Below, piece after piece: positions 1-12,108 of a stretch of DNA of 64,000 nucleotides. Location: positions 53,707 to 117,706 of the forward strand of contig OENT01000432.1 of the NCBI GenBank assembly GCA_900239685.1, read 5' to 3'. Both the position numbers and the translations under genes were made by a program. Position 1 is the first letter of the stretch. Every line of letters begins with the position of its first letter. The stretch comes from Rotaria macrura. Lineage: Eukaryota; Rotifera; Eurotatoria; Philodinida; Philodinidae. A model generated the notes under the pieces. That model was not told where the DNA came from, searched no databases, and saw only the letters and a list, made by a program, of their open reading frames with translations.

Positions 1-451
1 TCTTTTTGTCATTCTCACCTTCTAATACTGTAGATTTTTTCTTTTGTTAAATAGATTTGTCTTTAATGATATACTAAGACAGAGATAAGTATTAAAAACA
101 CAAAATAAGAAGCAAGGCCAATATTCGTATTTGAATAAGTGTACTTTCAAAAAACTAAAAGAGAAAAAAGAGAAAGAGATGCGTCACATAACATAGCAAA
201 TATAACTAACGAGAAAAGAACCATCATCTACAGCTACTTTTCAACTTTTTTTTTCTTTTATAAGAAAGTAAATATATATATATATATCAAAGAACAGAGT
301 GTAGTTGACAGATAAAACCGCAATATATATCCGTTGAAGGTTTCTCCTTGAATAGTGTTTTTTGTTTTTGGTGATCATCATTTGCTTCCAATTCGATATC
401 CATGTTGTTGCTTATTATATGTCTTTTCTAGGTTACTGATATTGAGCAACT
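1..451. other. 5' flank of the innexin gene
   Basis: No gene is visible here. The stretch is AT-rich with a short TA run near 270-290. A pyrimidine-rich segment ending in CTAG at about 432, just before the innexin ATG, resembles a 3' splice acceptor. The innexin transcript may therefore have a 5'-UTR intron or receive a trans-spliced leader. Confidence 0.4.
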
Positions 452-1609
452 ATGTCAGGGAAATTATTCAATTTTGCACAAGGACTTCCGTGGATTAAAT
501 CATTGACAAAAACTAACGATGATGAACATGCTGATCGACTTAATCACCGTTATATGGTTGGCTTTTTACTTGTTTGTGCATCGATTGCAACTGGTAGTCC
601 ATTTATTTTTGAACGAATAACATGTTGGGTACCAGCTCAATTCGTTGGTGCTTATACAAAATATACAAACAATTATTGTTGGATAGCTAATACATATTAT
701 GTGCCAAGTAATGCGACGATTCCGCATAGCAAATATGATCGAGAACGTACTGAAATCGGTTATTATCAATGGACACCATTCATTTTTCTTTTGTGTGCAT
801 TATTTTTCTATCTTCCACGTATGCTTTGGCGTTCGATGAATACACGTTCAGGTATTGATCTACAACATCTTATTTCAAAAGCTAATCCAAAAACAATTGC
901 TGGCAGTATAGAATTTTACTGTGAAACGAATGAAAATAATGACAATTTTACTAATCGCTTTTGTCGTTCACTATGTTGTACGAGTGGTAAACGTTTAGGA
1001 AATTATCTTCGTTCAATTTATTTCATGGTTAAATTTCTCTATTTAATTAATAGTTTTATTCAACTAGTATTTATTCATATGGTTCTTGGTCAGCCCGGTT
1101 GGTTTTATGGTATCAGTATATGGCATAGTGTATTTGTAAGAAGTTCTGTTTTAACTGATTCACCTTATTTTCCTCGTGTAACTCTATGTGACTTACGTAT
1201 ACGTGAAGTTGGTAATCTTCATCGTTACACCGTTCAATGTGTTTTACCGATAAATATGCTAAATGAAAAACTTTTTTCATTAGCTTGGTTCTGTTTCGTT
1301 TATGTATTCATATCAAATTTAATTTCATTCATCTCTACGTTGTACAATACCTTTGTGCGACGTAGTCGAATAAATTTTATGCGAAGTATTCATCTAAAAG
1401 GTGGATCGAAATCATGTAGTCATCCATATTTATTGGAAGAATTCACAGAAGAATTTCTCATGCAAGATGGTGTATTAATACTTGAACTAGTTCATCTGAA
1501 TACTGCAGGCTTTCTTGCCTCAGAAGTTGTAGATATCTTAATTAAAACTTACGATGCAAGAAAAAAAGAACAAAAATTTCCAGTAGAAATGGCTATTGAT
1601 GAAGTTTAA
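452..1609 (+). CDS. Innexin (gap-junction channel protein)
   Basis: This single-exon gene encodes 385 aa, a usual innexin length. Innexins form the hexameric channels of invertebrate gap junctions in the plasma membrane. Four hydrophobic segments lie near residues 34-54, 104-125, 188-213 and 275-298, with cytoplasmic ends and a cytoplasmic loop. The family signature YYQW sits at 104-107 at the start of the second membrane segment. Each extracellular loop shows two cysteines (58 and 76; 246 and 263), and the second loop carries the conserved run FPRVT...YTVQCVL...NEK. A glycosylation sequon (NAT, residue 87) lies in loop 1, which could favour unpaired hemichannels; that is inference. An AATAAA poly(A) signal follows at about 1658. 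The family assignment is firm; I cannot name the paralogue. Confidence 0.95.
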   Translation: MSGKLFNFAQGLPWIKSLTKTNDDEHADRLNHRYMVGFLLVCASIATGSPFIFERITCWVPAQFVGAYTKYTNNYCWIANTYYVPSNATIPHSKYDRERTEIGYYQWTPFIFLLCALFFYLPRMLWRSMNTRSGIDLQHLISKANPKTIAGSIEFYCETNENNDNFTNRFCRSLCCTSGKRLGNYLRSIYFMVKFLYLINSFIQLVFIHMVLGQPGWFYGISIWHSVFVRSSVLTDSPYFPRVTLCDLRIREVGNLHRYTVQCVLPINMLNEKLFSLAWFCFVYVFISNLISFISTLYNTFVRRSRINFMRSIHLKGGSKSCSHPYLLEEFTEEFLMQDGVLILELVHLNTAGFLASEVVDILIKTYDARKKEQKFPVEMAIDEV

Positions 1610-3188
1610 TTTTTATTGTCTTGTTGAATTTTATAGAATAGTTTTGTTCATCGAAAAATAAAGTAAAAAGAAAAATTTCTTATGTGTCTTTCATTATATA
1701 TACAATTGTTTTCTTTTGTCACACTTTTATTGAAGGATGACCTATCTTGAAAAAGAAAAAACACCAGTATAAATTCGATATTGTACTGTATTAACTACTG
1801 TTTGATAAAAATAGTGAAACCTTGAATCAAGAATGATCAATTGTGAAACATAGTAGAAAGTAGTTTGCAAGAATACAAAGACGAAGTTTTATGTATTGCT
1901 GTGTTTTTCCTTTGCCTAATTAATACGAGGTGTACAGAGTCGAACATATTTCTTCATTCACCTAATCATATGTTATGTAGAGAAAACAAATCAACCATGA
2001 ACTAAACATTTGTTTATGTATAGAATAGAAAAAGATATTTTTATCTAAAAACGATGACTGACATTTACGTATTAAAAATACTTTTTCCGAACCTTATCTA
2101 AAGAGAAAGATGTTTTGATAATATATGCGATGATGATGATATGTTTCTTGTTCATGAACTAGAACTTATTTTCAATGTTAATACTACATTGTTGTATATA
2201 ATGAATAAATTCACTGCATAGAAACTTAAATGATAAATATTACGAAATAGATAACTATTTCTTTCTTTCATGAAGCATATGCAATTTTTTCTAGTCAATA
2301 GCTTGGTTAATTTATGTCTAGATTGCTTGATACATTTTGTTGCGTATTGTACGTACAGTGAATTCTTTAAATTGATATTTTGAAGTTCAAGAAACCTTAA
2401 CATTATTTTTTTCTTCTTTTTATGATTCCATCTAATCTACAAATAATAACCTACATCTGTTGATTTCTTTTTATCTTTTGTCATATTCATATCTCGAAGA
2501 TTCATACTATTGAATCAGCATGTGAAAAATACAAATGCGTATATGAAGGTTAGAGGGCTACAAGTATTACATACCGATCATTTTTTTCTCGACAATTTTC
2601 CCTTTATTTTATGCATTTTGTTATAAATTAACGACGTCATTAGCTAAACTGGTGCATGCTTAAACAACCAACTTTCATTTGTTTTCACTATCTCATGATA
2701 TGACTGATCGGAATGTAAGCTATGTATCTGTTAATAATTAGAAATTATGACATGGACAGACGCAAATAGCTGGGGGTATAAAATACCGATGTATGCTCAT
2801 GTATGCTTATGTAGAAAATCGTATTGGTGTATAAGTTAATGATAACGTTAGCACGTAGTTATTCAAGCATTAATCATTACAAATCGCTTTGATCAATCTC
2901 AACTACAAATGGGCAATTTTAAATGTCGTCAATTTGTCGACGTTCAATTTAGATATTTATAAAAACTGGTTATGAAAGAGTACAATGCTTCAATATTTCT
3001 GAATTCAAAATTATGCATGATTACTGAATCGACGAAAATCAACAGCATGACAGTGTGTGCAACTGACTAATTGCAAAAATAAGATACGATGGTATGTGTT
3101 TTTTTATTTTTATTTTTTCTGTTGAAGTTTTTTCGGTACAACAGAGATTCAGGATGGGAAAGTACGAATTAGCAGTATAGTTAGCTTT
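1610..3188. other. Intergenic, no gene seen
   Basis: This lies between the innexin stop and the 3' end of the secreted-peptide gene. It is AT-rich with no convincing exon. A T-rich stretch at about 3100-3118 contains TTTATT, which is AATAAA on the minus strand and suits the poly(A) signal of the peptide gene. Confidence 0.4.
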
Positions 3189-3539
3189 CTAAGGACAAAA
3201 TTCTTCGTCTGATCGCTTATTGTATAAATATGATTTATGCATAGGAAAATAGTTTGTCGTTAGAGTAATATGACAAGCATCATCGTCTATTGGTTCACAC
3301 GTATAGCAAAACCTTCCTCCATTTAAACAATAGGTGCCATCATCATTTTGTGTAGGACTTGTATCTTCAACATTCATTGTAGTGCTTCGTTTTCTTCCAA
3401 AAGTGTTACAGTAGCCACGCGAGCAATACATCCATCCACGACCATTCACCCAATCACATATCCAATAACCACCATTAATTTGAACTATGAAAAGAATTAG
3501 AATAGTACTAATCATCAATAAACCATAGAAGGAGCGCAT
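3189..3539 (-). CDS. Small cysteine-rich secreted peptide precursor with amidation signal
   Basis: This encodes a 116-aa protein that I do not recognise. Residues 1-22 form a strong signal peptide (short basic start, then a long Leu/Ile/Phe core). After it comes an aromatic segment with three cysteines (28, 39, 44) ending in FGRKR (47-51), the classic glycine amide donor plus basic cleavage site of neuropeptide precursors. The rest has five more cysteines (71, 78, 81, 89, 115) and a second dibasic KR at 108-109. The start is the first ATG after a clear 5'-UTR acceptor (AG at 3559-3560). A GTAAGT donor at 3663 would give a 105-bp UTR intron, which supports transcription. It could be a neuropeptide or another small disulfide-rich secreted protein. 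The gene stands alone between unrelated neighbours. Confidence 0.65.
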   Translation of the reverse strand: MRSFYGLLMISTILILFIVQINGGYWICDWVNGRGWMYCSRGYCNTFGRKRSTTMNVEDTSPTQNDDGTYCLNGGRFCYTCEPIDDDACHITLTTNYFPMHKSYLYNKRSDEEFCP

Positions 3540-3663
3540 GATAGTTCTCGTTGTAACTCTAAAATAAACAATAGATTGATTTAGATGAATGATGAATATA
3601 AATATTGAATATTGAAAAGTCTCATTCTGAATTTTCAAACTAGTAGAATTAGACAGTACTTAC

Positions 3664-5086
3664 TAGCCGATGATTATTCGCCTACTAGGTTTTAAAATAT
3701 CTTTTTCCTATATATATATATCTATCTATCTATATAAGAGCAATGGTGAAGAAGGAGAATCAGTAAATGCAGAGAAAGGAAGAAAAGATAAAAGAGTAAT
3801 AATTTGACCAGAAAACGGAAATTATTAAAAACTCTTGCATCGTTACAGTCGGATATTGCTCACCTACGACTTGAGCACTAGTCACATCTAGTGCACTATA
3901 TATTTCTTGGTTTTTCATGAGAAAAAAATAGAAAGCAATCAATGTCATACTTGAGACTTCGAGCGACTTCCTCTTATAACATTAGAATTCCTTCAAGTAA
4001 TAGGTATACCATAATTAAACGATAAAATAATAACCATAGAGAGGTATTTCAACAGTATACCCAATTTGTGAAGTTTTCAAAAGTATTCGATAGATGTAAG
4101 ATGGTTAGATTGTTTTAAATGAAAAGTTGTAAGAAATGACATAGTTTCTTCTAGGTTTGAGAAGTTTGTTTTCGCAATAAAAAAATGAGCACTTGTTACA
4201 TATTTGTTCGTAAAAAATTATGAAAAGAATAAAGATATATTTAAATATTATCATTACGATATTTGTTTAGTACTATAGATGTGAGAATATTTAAACCGAA
4301 ATTCTCATCTATGGAACCTTCTTTTTACTTCCCAAGAAATCAGATTCAACAACTTTGAAAAAATATCTCCTCACGATAAGTTCGCTAGAGACTTCTTTAT
4401 AAAAATAATACATCCGACAACTGCGCATGCATAGAATATTAAATAGTCTTTCTTTTTTCTTAATTTCTAAGGCATATCCATAGTTGCAAGGATTTGGAAG
4501 GTCATATTTTCACTCTAGCGATGAAACATGAATGAAGATGTTTCTATATTTAGATTATAAGCACCAACATTTTCATAAAAATTAATTTCATGATTTTTAA
4601 TTAAAGCTCAACGTCGTTCAATGAAAATATTTCATCCAGACAAATCCATGTGAGCTACATGATACACAAGTTCATTTTCATGGCTTCATAATTTTAAAAT
4701 TGGATTTATTAAATTGATGATTATTACTTGATGATAAACGTGTAAGTTTTCTTGATAATATATTGTTTACGTCTTCTACTGTACACATTACTTTTCTAAT
4801 TCATTAGAACGGATACTATTCAAACTATTCGATTTTCATTGACGATTATCAAATATTTTGATGACACTTCTATGTATATATATATGCGTGATTTCATCCA
4901 TGAAAAGAAAATTAATTCGTTTAGATTCTCTATTTAGAAATCGATTATTATTTATGACTATTATCATATTTTTTCGTAAATGATGACAATTTTATGATTG
5001 TTTATTTTCTCATTTATTTCTAGATAAACTATTTTCTATTTTACTGCTCACTTACAAAAAAAACCTATCTGAATCAATCATCAACA
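3664..5086. other. Intergenic region with short microsatellite
   Basis: This holds the probable 5'-UTR exon of the minus-strand peptide gene at its left edge, and a TA/TCTA microsatellite at about 3711-3735. The rest is AT-rich. A pyrimidine-rich acceptor-like CTAG at about 5020-5024 precedes the E2 gene. No coding exon is seen. Confidence 0.4.
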
Positions 5087-5701
5087 ATGGCTGTTCGACG
5101 ATTACAACAGGATTTTCGACAATTGCTAAAAAATAAAGCAGAAGGCATCAATGCTAGTCCATCCGCAGACAATCTATTTGTATGGAATGCTATTATTTGT
5201 GGACCTGAAGAAAGTGTGTATGAATCTGGAGCATTTCAACTTCAATTAAATTTTCCTGATGATTATCCACTTCATCCACCACAAGTTCGTTTCATTACAA
5301 AAGTTTTTCATCCTAATGTTTGGTGGGAAGATGGATTAATTTGTGTTGATATATTGAAAGATGGTTGGTCACCATCCTATGATGTTATGGCTATTCTACA
5401 TTCGATTCGTCTTCTTCTTATTGATCCAAATCCACTAAGTCCAGCTAATTTAGAAGCTGCCTTACTTTATCGAGATAATCGAGCTGAATTTAATCGACGT
5501 GTTTTTGAAATGATTCAAAATTCGCTCGATACAGATGACGAAGATGAAAATGATAGTGATTGTGATAGTAATGATGATGACGATGATCATGCTAATCATG
5601 ACAATTATAATCCTAATGATGGCGAAGATACTGCTCAAATTGATGATAGTGATACACTTCGTCAAAAAGCTACGATGTTACGTGAAAGTCTTTCTGAATG
5701 A
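5087..5701 (+). CDS. RAD6-like E2 ubiquitin-conjugating enzyme with acidic tail
   Basis: A 204-aa E2 that transfers ubiquitin from E1 to substrates with an E3. The UBC fold spans about residues 1-147. It has the HPN motif at 75-77 and the catalytic cysteine at 86 in LICVDIL, followed by WSPSYDV and the PNPLSPAN segment, which is closest to UBE2A/UBE2B (Rad6). Compared with the usual HPNVYADG, there is one extra residue (HPNVWWEDG) just before the active site. From about 148 the protein carries a strongly acidic, Asp/Asn-rich tail of roughly 55 residues. Animal UBE2A/B lack such a tail, but yeast Rad6 has a shorter one, used for histone ubiquitination. Family is certain; orthology to RAD6 is likely, and it may be a diverged paralogue. 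Confidence 0.9.
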   Translation: MAVRRLQQDFRQLLKNKAEGINASPSADNLFVWNAIICGPEESVYESGAFQLQLNFPDDYPLHPPQVRFITKVFHPNVWWEDGLICVDILKDGWSPSYDVMAILHSIRLLLIDPNPLSPANLEAALLYRDNRAEFNRRVFEMIQNSLDTDDEDENDSDCDSNDDDDDHANHDNYNPNDGEDTAQIDDSDTLRQKATMLRESLSE

Positions 5702-7782
5702 AATGTAATTACATTGTTGGATAAACAAAACACAAACTATATTACTCATTTCAATTCAGCTGCTGTAACTATATTATTTATTTCTGCTTCATGTTTCGCT
5801 TCATCCTTCAAAATTACTACTTTGCTTTTTGTAAATTTGATGCACTTTGTTTCTTTTTTTAAAATTTCAATTGTAAAATGGCATGTATTTTTTGTATTTA
5901 TATTTCTTTATTGCTATATTTCACATTATTTTATATGTTTATGCTTCATTATGATGTTTCGAAATAAAAAGAAAAAAAAACAAATATTTTATTCACATTA
6001 TCATTTATCTATGCATATATAGAACATACGTCTTATATAACACATAGAGTGCAATGTTATATTTTATCCAATAATAGAAGCACTCCAACGATGTCAAATT
6101 GTATCTAGTTTTGATGTTTCTATACGCATAGCACACATATCAAAGATTTTTATACATAATCATATGATTTGCGCCTGAAGTGAAATAGTGTATATACTTG
6201 TATAAATATTCGCATAAGCAATCAAAATTTTCTTTTGTCATATCATAAGTTATCAATAGATTTACTTATCGTACGATACTATTCTTGCTAATTTTTCGAT
6301 AAAGATATGTCATTCAGTGAGATTATCCAAAAGAATTTTCTATATCAATTGTTACTAACCAGTTGAACGTATTCTCAAGATTCAGAAGGATGCTAATTCG
6401 ATTCATGATATATAGAATGAATTTTAATATTTCTATCTATTAATCTGTCTTGAGTAAATAAGCTTTTCATCAGATATTTATAGAACGAAGATAAAAGCTA
6501 CGAAAATAGATGCACAGTAGTGCATTGAATACGATGTTCTATTGCCTATACTTGTCAGCAGCATAGATACAGATGCAAAAAGAAAATTAGTAGAGGTAAA
6601 GGTAGAATGTTTAGAGGTAATTATATCTAATATGACATGTAAGAACAGATTTGGAAAAGATTCTTTATTAAAAAAATGGCTGAATTTTGATCATACTGTT
6701 GGGCATTTCGATGATGTGATGGTTTAATGTTAAGACCATCGCACATGTCATATTTCAGATATATAGATATAGATATAAATATAAATATATATATAGAATA
6801 TTGAATAGAACAACAACTGAAAGCAGGTTAAAATGACCTGTGTTGTAATATTTCATTGCTACTATCGCTTAAAATAGACTTTCGAGATTTTCTATTTGGA
6901 TTTACTAGTTGTCAGAGTTTGATACTTTCCCATGTGGAAACTGACAGCTAAAACTGAACAAGTTTATTTTAATTAAAACAAAAAAGACACCAGAACCAAT
7001 CGTGACAGAGATTCTTTAACAGAATGTACTGACTATATATAAAAGAATTAAAATCTCTTGAATATTCTTTCTGTAGGTAAAATAAATATTATTCAAACAA
7101 CATGATCAAAGACAAAACTTCCTACAGATTTATGTATGTTATTTAAATGCAATCGTTCGTTTAGCAACTAATTTAATTAGTTACCCTTCGACACAAACGA
7201 ATATCATGCATCATTCCGCAAATTCTTCTGAATTAATATTTACTAGAAAGTTTTATAAACTAATAAACCGAAAGATTCCGATTGCGACGACCTACTTGTT
7301 CTGAAGAGATGGATTAAACAAAGCGGGATCCTTATTGAATAATCGATCTTTGAACTGTTATCATAGTAAATGTTACTTTAACTTCACCATAGAAAAATCC
7401 TGCAGTAAAAATCTCTTGACGTGACATGTGATAACGAAGGATATTTTTACATACGGATAAAACATAGGAAGGACTGCATCATGACAGATATGTTTTTAGA
7501 AACGGAAACTCTTAATTACCAGCTACTTGCAAGAATGTAATTGAGTGAATAAAATGTTTTTGTATTTTTCTTTTTCAAACATTGATAATAATGAGTAGCG
7601 GTGAAGGATTGTTTGAAACCGATATCTAATCATTGAAAAGATTCAGAGTTTATTTAATTCACTATGTGATGTATACAATAGAGTCAGGATAGGACATATA
7701 GATACTTTTCTTCGAATTCCAATTCGACATAGAATATAAATACATGTATATAAATGTACTTATGGTACAGCTTCAACTAAAA
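5702..7782. other. Intergenic, no gene seen
   Basis: AT-rich sequence downstream of the E2 gene. Short open frames here have no recognisable protein character. A TA/GATA-like microsatellite lies at about 6763-6797. Nothing else is supported. Confidence 0.4.
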
Positions 7783-8711
7783 TCAGACCATGCACGCACA
7801 AACTTGTGTTGCTAAAGTAATTGCCGAAATATCGAGGTATGGTTCTTCTCTTAAAAACAGCGTAGAGAGGCAAATTTTTTTTTTATTAGAAACAGGAAAG
7901 ACCGAACTATAAATTTTGTACCAGCAATGTTTTTTACATAATGAACTTGAGAAGAAATAAAAGCCAAAAATCAAGTACCTGTAAAAAGAGTACTTGCAAC
8001 TATTTTGAAGCCTGTAAAATTTGTGTTTCTAATTAACTTTATGCAGCATGCGCTAAGTTTTCACAACAAATTACGCTAAAATGTAACGCACAAAAAATTC
8101 TATCTACATCAGCATTGTTAAAATATTTTAGATCCATTCACGAGTCCTCAAGTGAAAAATCTTGAAGGCAGAAACTTTTGTAACAAGCAGCGTTTTCCCA
8201 AGAACTATCAACTTGCACAAATAACATTACAATCTCGAGAAACTGTACTTGAAATCAATTTGATTTGCTATATTCGTTCAGAATATATAAAATCTAAGAA
8301 ACTTATCAGAAAAAAGCGATTCAATAGGTATTTTCTATTGCTACAACTCGGTCAAATAATGAGAACAATCAAATTTTTCAGTCTGTTTGAGAAAAAGTAA
8401 TGTGCTCTTGTTAAAACCAAGAGTAAGTTTTATCTCTAATACACGATTGCAAAGAGCGCTCTTCATGCGACAAAAATGATCATTGGCAATGTTTTTTTTC
8501 GCTACTTGTTGATCAAGTTCCAAGAAATTTTTTTAGAGGTGCTGGTGTTTTGGCTATTATTTCTTCTCAGATGCATTATATATAAAAATATGGCAGATAC
8601 GAAATTTGTAGTTCCGTCTCTGCCCTTTCTAATAAATAAAGTTTGCCTCTCTACGATGTTTCTAACAGAAGAACCTTACATCGACGTTTCGGTAATTACT
8701 TTTGCGACGCA
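7783..8711. pseudogene. Inverted pair of exon-like gene remnants
   Basis: A segment of about 200 bp occurs twice in opposite orientation, at 7783-7990 (minus) and about 8525-8711 (plus). Both copies keep an open stretch sharing CLST-FL-EEPY-D-S-IT-ATQ. Most of the differences I aligned fall at third codon positions, which is the footprint of past protein-coding constraint. Both copies begin after an acceptor-like pyrimidine run with AG, and the plus copy ends CAG|GT like an exon. An indel shifts the frame upstream in the minus copy, and the frames disagree around the shared start. A further exon-like open stretch lies between them at about 8132-8320 (plus), after TTTTAG. I read this as two decayed copies of one unidentified gene, perhaps a membrane protein. 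Confidence 0.45.
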
Positions 8712-11700
8712 GGTTATACTTTTGATTTTGATTGTTATTTATTAATAGAGAATTGAAATTGACACGTAACTCTAATAGATGTGGTAGTTAGTTGAAGAGA
8801 TTAATTGAACTATTTGTACCGGATGTCGTTTATGAATTTAAATCTTCTGTCTTATTTCATCATCACTACCATGAATAAATAACATTTCTTAATCATACAC
8901 GATAATGATGTAATTCGACTATATTATAATCTCGAGGTAAATTATCGACGATATGTGGAATGCTACTACAAATTTTTCTTTCTCTGTAGATGATATATTT
9001 GAATATCAAACGTTGCTAAGCCATGATATTATATTTATGACACGTATAGAAATTTTCGATGACAAACTACTATAATCTGAACAAACTCGGAAATAATTAA
9101 TAGAGCACTGGAAATAATGTGTTTTTATTGCAAGTGTGTTTTATTTATTCCAATTATAGAAACTGTAGATGTTTCAATAATTCATTTCACGATTTTCCAC
9201 AAAATTTTTATGTATTTATCTCACATTAATATAAAATTAAAAAATGGTGCAGTAGACATATTTTTCATTTTATTTAAATAGCGAATTTGAATTTCGAAAT
9301 AAAGAATCATTTCTTTATACTTTTCTACTGCTCTCAAAAGCATATTGAGCGCACCGATGGAAGAAATGTGCACCTTTGCTCCCCGTCATTAAATAATATA
9401 TAATATGAATGAAAAATTTTAGATTAGGCGCAAGATTTTGTGCTGTTTTCGAATAAGAGCCTAAAAAATTTGTTTCGGTTTTCATTCTTGAGTAATGGAA
9501 TGATTATGGAACATTGAATTATTAAGATGCAATATGGTCCGTTTTGACATGGCATCTCACTAAAATTGATCGTGTACGGCGAATCTACGGTGAAAAATAC
9601 GGATAGATGTAACCAAGGATCAGCGATGATTAGTTTTAACCCAAGTCGGTACAAAAATCGAAGCAATACTATATGTCGAAGGAAAGTTAATTTTGAGCGT
9701 GTTTTTTACGATTCACAACACATGAGTAATTACTACTCTGATAAGTATTAGGAATAAGAGATGGTGGGTGTGGGTACCAGTAGTAATTAAATTATTCAGC
9801 TAGAAAAAGTGTATGCTGAGTCAGAACTCTGATAGAAACTATAGTTTGCTCTCTTAGAACGACATTAATTTTCTAAAATAATCTTATCAATTGATAAGTT
9901 TTGTTTAAGTTCACAGTCTGCCCGTAATAAAAATAAAAGCTCAATAGGGATAATTCTTATTATGTCATCTCGAATTTAGTATTCCTGTTATAATGTATTG
10001 GGAGAAAAATGTAAATAAATAACTTCAATTAGAAAATTTCTCCAAGTGTAGATCTCGCTGCTCTTATGATTACTGATATAGAAAACTTTAAAAAAAAAGT
10101 TCATTTCTCATTATTCCATACAATAGATTGGAAATTTAGTAAAATCAGTATAATTCAATGAGAAAAGTCTCATTGAATGAATTCTTTGAGAATTCTAAAA
10201 TCATACGAAAGATATGAGTCAGTGAGCTTTTTTCTTTGTTAGTGATGCAATAATATGGAAATTTCAGAGAATCTGCCCAGAAGTGAATTGCAGAGGCAGA
10301 AACGGTCTAGAATTCCTCCTCGCCGTCCTAGTCCGGGGTCCATTCTCACTTCGATCTCTGGCCAAAAAGTATAAATTCATGTCGTCGAACCTAACAGAAC
10401 CCGAAATTATACTTATAAAGATGGGGGAATGTAGGCAAACGATAGAAGTGCTCGATTGAGCTATCATTTTCTTTCAAGTTTTCTTATCGCCCGTAATGAT
10501 TAAACAACGTTGAATCGTTTGTTGAACATGCTTAATTTAATTTTCGTTAACTATTGTTTTCTCTTTTTTGTAATAAGACTGACTTTGTTAAGGACAATGT
10601 GCTAGTGGCACGCACTATAATTCTCGGGTTTATTTTGTATTTCACCATTTTGTCTATTGTATAGATCAGATGTATGCTCGTCTGATCAGCGACAGTAAAT
10701 CAAATTTGAATTACTTTAAATATATTATCTCCTCTTCGGTCATATATAACGGCTATCGTATATGTATATTGTCATAAGCTACTGAATTCTACTTGTGATT
10801 TTAATATTTCGAGAATATGAGATACTTAAATTTAATAATATTGAACTAGCATGAATTTATCATAACATGGCACTTAGAGTTGAATTAAGCTACTAATTAG
10901 AAATTATAATTATACAGTTATTTCAAATCGGAGCAAATGTCTTTCAGCTACTTACTAAAATACGACGAGAGTAAGCTTTCCAGGTCAAACATTACTTGAA
11001 GAAATGATGTAGTTACTACGATTCTTAGCTTGGTATCATGTTTGTAGTGTGTTACAAATTATAGTTATGTTAATTCAAGAACTATTCGTACAAAAGTTTC
11101 ATGTCTAGTTGTATTATGATTAAATCGAATGTGACTTGATCATCAATTGCTAGCTAAACTACCTCCTTGTAAAACTGAAAAACGAATGATTGCAATAAGG
11201 AAATCGATTGCAAAGGAAAAAAAGGGAAATGAAACAAATTTGCATTCGATGGATCACTCATTCAATGGAATGTTTTCGAAATCGTCAGAGGTACTCAACA
11301 GAAGCCGAATTCGAACTCAATTCGCAACTCGCTTACTTCTTGTATAAGGCAAAATAACGTGTCAAAGCGTTCACATTTCTGTTATGTGAGCTTGTTTTGA
11401 TAAATTTAGTAAATAGAATCGATAGTTAAGACTGCCTCGTTACCAAGATACGTCAATTTCAAAGAATTTAATTATATAAAGCGAAGAAGAAAGTGCAGTC
11501 AGATGAATATGTCTTAATGAAATTTTCATTTACATAAAATAATTATTTGATTACTGAAATCATATCAAGTGTAATGCATACAGAAAAATAGAGTAGGATC
11601 CATACACTTACTGTTTGTTTTGACTATTCTACGCTTCAATTGTTACTCATTTGTAATTTGATCGAATTCTACCAGCAAAAAATGCTTACTACTGAATCAC

Positions 11701-12108
11701 TTAATATATTCTTCACTTTTATTATTACGGCTCGATCTCTCTGAAAGATGTCAGTAGTATACGAACAATTTTCACAAGATTTTTTTCTAAAGATAAAACA
11801 TACTACATTTTAGTTTTCTAATAAATATTAGGATTTTTTTAGATAAAACAAACAAGAATTTAAATTTTAAAATTTTCACATGAAAACCTTTTCTGAGATG
11901 TTCAACTATCAATCCATTTTTTACTGTATTCAATCCAATAAAATCCTTCCATACATCAATAAACAGGCATGCTAGTATTCGATAAATGAATATTTTTAAA
12001 TATTCTTCTTTTTGAATATCATGGTTTTTTTCTTTCTTCACATATTTCAGATCTCGGTAAATTTCAGTTTAAACAAAAAGAAGAGATTCAAACAAAAGGG
12101 CCCTAAAA
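8712..12108. other. Intergenic, no gene seen; local GC-rich patch
   Basis: Mostly AT-rich. A patch at about 10265-10450 has clearly higher GC than its surroundings and open frames on both strands, none recognisable. A small perfect hairpin (11-bp arms, 4-nt loop) lies at about 10152-10177. Pyrimidine-AG sequences at about 12046-12067 precede the RPS10 ATG. No exon is convincing. Confidence 0.35.

Noticed and set aside
3540-3638. Upstream extension of the secreted-peptide frame
   Set aside because: The frame starts at TTG and runs through an acceptor-like TTTTAG; the first ATG after that acceptor gives a proper signal peptide.
11787-12041. Minus-strand 84-codon frame upstream of RPS10
   Set aside because: Lys/Ile/Phe-rich composition is typical of translated AT-rich DNA; no motif, splice support or homology could be seen.
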